NCBI GenBank assembly: GCA_002361775.1
Contig: DETV01000071.1
Span: 1 to 14,457 of the forward strand
Source: Eubacterium sp. UBA3279
Lineage (GTDB): Bacteria > Bacillota > Clostridia > Lachnospirales > Lachnospiraceae
Direction of reading: 5' to 3'
DNA length: 14,457 nt
This document shows, piece after piece, positions 13,468 through 14,457 of this stretch. A model generated the notes under the pieces. The model was not told the origin of the DNA. It saw only the letters and a program-made list of their open reading frames with translations, and did not search any database. Every line of letters starts with the position of its first letter. Position 1 is the stretch's first letter. The position numbers and the translations under genes are program-made.

Positions 13468-13532
13468 TAGTTTGGTCATAGGCAGGATATGAGCAGGGAG
13501 CTATATCAGGCTGTATGACCAAACTATTTTTT
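13468..13532 (+). terminator. Nested hairpin with T-run, terminator or attenuator before the methyltransferase
   Basis: A perfect 13-bp outer stem, TAGTTTGGTCATA (13468-13480) / TATGACCAAACTA (13514-13526), is followed at once by six T. The 33-nt interior folds again (GATAT-g-AGC / GCTATATC around AGGGA). The T-run ends directly before the GGGGAGGA ribosome binding site of the next gene, so read-through would be required for its expression from upstream. The long structured interior is unusual for a plain terminator. Confidence 0.78.
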
Positions 13533-13546
13533 GGGGAGGATTTATT

Positions 13547-14305
13547 ATGGCAAGTATATATCAAAAAGCAGATATTTATGATCTGTTGGAAGATAGGGAG
13601 CATATAGAAATATACAAAAAACACTGGGCAGCATTACTAAAAGATAAAGGCATACATTCTTTTCTGGATGTCAGTATCGGTTCTGGCAGTGTGACATTGC
13701 CCTTAGCCGAAATGAGGATTGAGGTATCTGGTTCCGATCTGAGTGAAGAAATGTTGGAAAAATGTAAGGGAAAAGCTCAGAACGCCGGATATAATATGAA
13801 TTTGAAATGTAGCGACTTCAGAGATTTATCCTGTTGGGAAGGGAAAGAATTCGATTGTGTTGCAAGCACAGGAAACTCCTTGCCTCATGTACAAAATACG
13901 GACGTATTAAAAGCTCTTGAGCAAATGGATTCTCTGGTAAAAGATAATGGATATTTGTATCTGGATATGAGAAATTGGGAAAAAATCCTGCATGACAGGA
14001 ATAGATTTTTTCTATATAATCCTGTTTTTATAGGAGAGGACAGAGTAAATTTAATTCAGGTTTGGGATTATCATGCAGATGATTCCATGACTTTTAATTT
14101 GTTATATACGTTTGAAAAAAATAATCAGATTTTTCAAAAAGAGGAATTTGAGGAAACATATTATCCAATCAAAAGGGGGATGATTATAGATAAATTAAAA
14201 TCATTAGGATATACAGAAATTAATATTCAATGTTTTCCTGCCTGTTTTTCTATGCCGGAATTTGAAAGAGTGGAATGGTATTGTATTATGGCGAAAAAAC
14301 ACTGA
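13547..14305 (+). CDS. Class I SAM-dependent methyltransferase
   Basis: A 252-aa soluble protein with a Rossmann-type methyltransferase fold. Motif I is FLDVSIGSGSVTLPLA (39-54), where the usual first Gly of DxGxGxG is Ser; Asp41, Gly45 and Gly47 remain. Motif II is GSDLSEEMLEKCK (62-74). A motif around CSDFRDL (88-94) and FDCVASTGNSLPHV (102-115) supplies the adenine-binding and catalytic-loop positions, followed by GYLYLDMRN (134-142). The layout resembles Methyltransf_25/UbiE-like small-molecule methyltransferases. The substrate is unknown. GGGGAGGA (13533-13540) lies 6 bp before the ATG. By eye its codons are more A/T-rich than the purine genes just upstream, and it has no link to purine synthesis, so it may be a later insertion. 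It ends before its own terminator. Confidence 0.88.
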   Translation: MASIYQKADIYDLLEDREHIEIYKKHWAALLKDKGIHSFLDVSIGSGSVTLPLAEMRIEVSGSDLSEEMLEKCKGKAQNAGYNMNLKCSDFRDLSCWEGKEFDCVASTGNSLPHVQNTDVLKALEQMDSLVKDNGYLYLDMRNWEKILHDRNRFFLYNPVFIGEDRVNLIQVWDYHADDSMTFNLLYTFEKNNQIFQKEEFEETYYPIKRGMIIDKLKSLGYTEINIQCFPACFSMPEFERVEWYCIMAKKH

Positions 14306-14310
14306 ATTAA

Positions 14311-14352
14311 AAAGTTTCACCATTTTTTAGAAGAAAATGGTGGAACTTTTTT
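14311..14352 (+). terminator. Intrinsic terminator of the methyltransferase gene
   Basis: A 16-bp stem, arms 14311-14326 and 14334-14349, has one G-U wobble and a 7-nt loop, and leads into six T (14347-14352). Confidence 0.9.
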
Positions 14353-14366
14353 ATGGTGAGTATATT

Positions 14367-14395
14367 TTGACTTTCTTGGATTAGTGTGATAAACT
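14367..14395 (+). promoter_or_regulatory. Promoter reading out of the window
   Basis: TTGACT (14367-14372), a 17-bp spacer and TAAACT (14390-14395), with TGA immediately before the -10 as an extended element. It would serve a gene lying mostly beyond the right edge. Confidence 0.55.
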
Positions 14396-14439
14396 TTCAA
14401 AGAACTATTTAAGTGAGATAAGTTTCTTAAAAGCTATAA

Positions 14440-14457
14440 ATGAGTAAATACCAAATA
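14440..14457 (+). CDS. Possible first codons of the next gene (partial)
   Basis: ATG at 14440 opens a frame (MSKYQI) that runs off the window edge, about 38 bp after the predicted transcription start. No convincing Shine-Dalgarno sequence precedes it, so the true start may lie further right. Confidence 0.2.

Noticed and set aside
14408..14430. TTTAAG/CTTAAA inverted repeat near the right edge as an attachment site or operator
   Set aside because: It is short, AT-only in composition and expected by chance in such sequence, with no recombinase or regulator visible nearby.

Overview
The window looks like the chromosome of a low-to-moderate-GC Firmicute, most probably a gut clostridium of the family Lachnospiraceae. 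This rests on strong AGGAGG-type ribosome binding sites, TTGACA/TATAAT promoters, T-tailed intrinsic terminators, and gene families typical of that group (YtrA-type GntR regulator, XRE/DUF3169-like/ABC cassette, separate PurO-like IMP cyclohydrolase and AICAR transformylase behind a ZTP riboswitch). The genus cannot be fixed from the sequence. All convincing genes are on the + strand. I see no phage, insertion sequence, CRISPR array, tRNA or rRNA.

Layout. (a) 1-170: the tail of an upstream unit ending in a strong terminator. (b) 173-1643: promoter, SEC-C metal-binding motif protein, then a membrane-anchored DUF218/YdcF protein, then a hairpin terminator. (c) 1620-5126: a promoter folded into that terminator, an inverted-repeat operator, a YtrA-like GntR repressor, an ABC ATPase and a large ABC permease with a C-terminal soluble domain. 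(d) 5146-9384: a promoter containing a perfect 20-bp palindrome and followed by more half-sites, a 69-aa XRE regulator, a six-helix DUF3169-like membrane protein, a NatA-like ATPase, a NatB-like permease and a type I L-asparaginase. (e) 9423-11226: an extended -10 promoter, a GT28/MGDG-synthase-type glycosyltransferase and a divergent PlsY-family acyltransferase. (f) 11302-13410: a strong promoter, a ZTP (pfl) riboswitch with a terminator, a PurO-like IMP cyclohydrolase and a stand-alone AICAR transformylase. (g) 13426-14352: two hairpins, the second a nested structure with a T-run, then a class I SAM methyltransferase and its terminator. (h) 14367-14457: a promoter and possibly the first codons of the next gene.

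How the genes work together. Units (c) and (d) are back-to-back, separately regulated ABC transport cassettes, each headed by its own small repressor with palindromic sites at its promoter. Such cassettes usually respond to cell-envelope stress or antimicrobial compounds, but the substrates cannot be read from sequence. Unit (e) probably makes or modifies a membrane (glyco)lipid. Unit (f) performs the last two steps of IMP synthesis with two unrelated single-function proteins in place of the usual fused PurH, and is controlled by the ligand (ZTP/ZMP) that accumulates when the 10-formyl-THF needed by the transformylase is short. Tight coupling is common: four gene pairs overlap by ATGA (2079, 5457, 7146, 10600).

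The most notable points are the riboswitch plus split PurH, the promoter/operator architecture of the two ABC cassettes, the divergent PlsY paired with a lipid glycosyltransferase, and the nested hairpin ahead of the methyltransferase. Nothing here is clearly an entirely new system.
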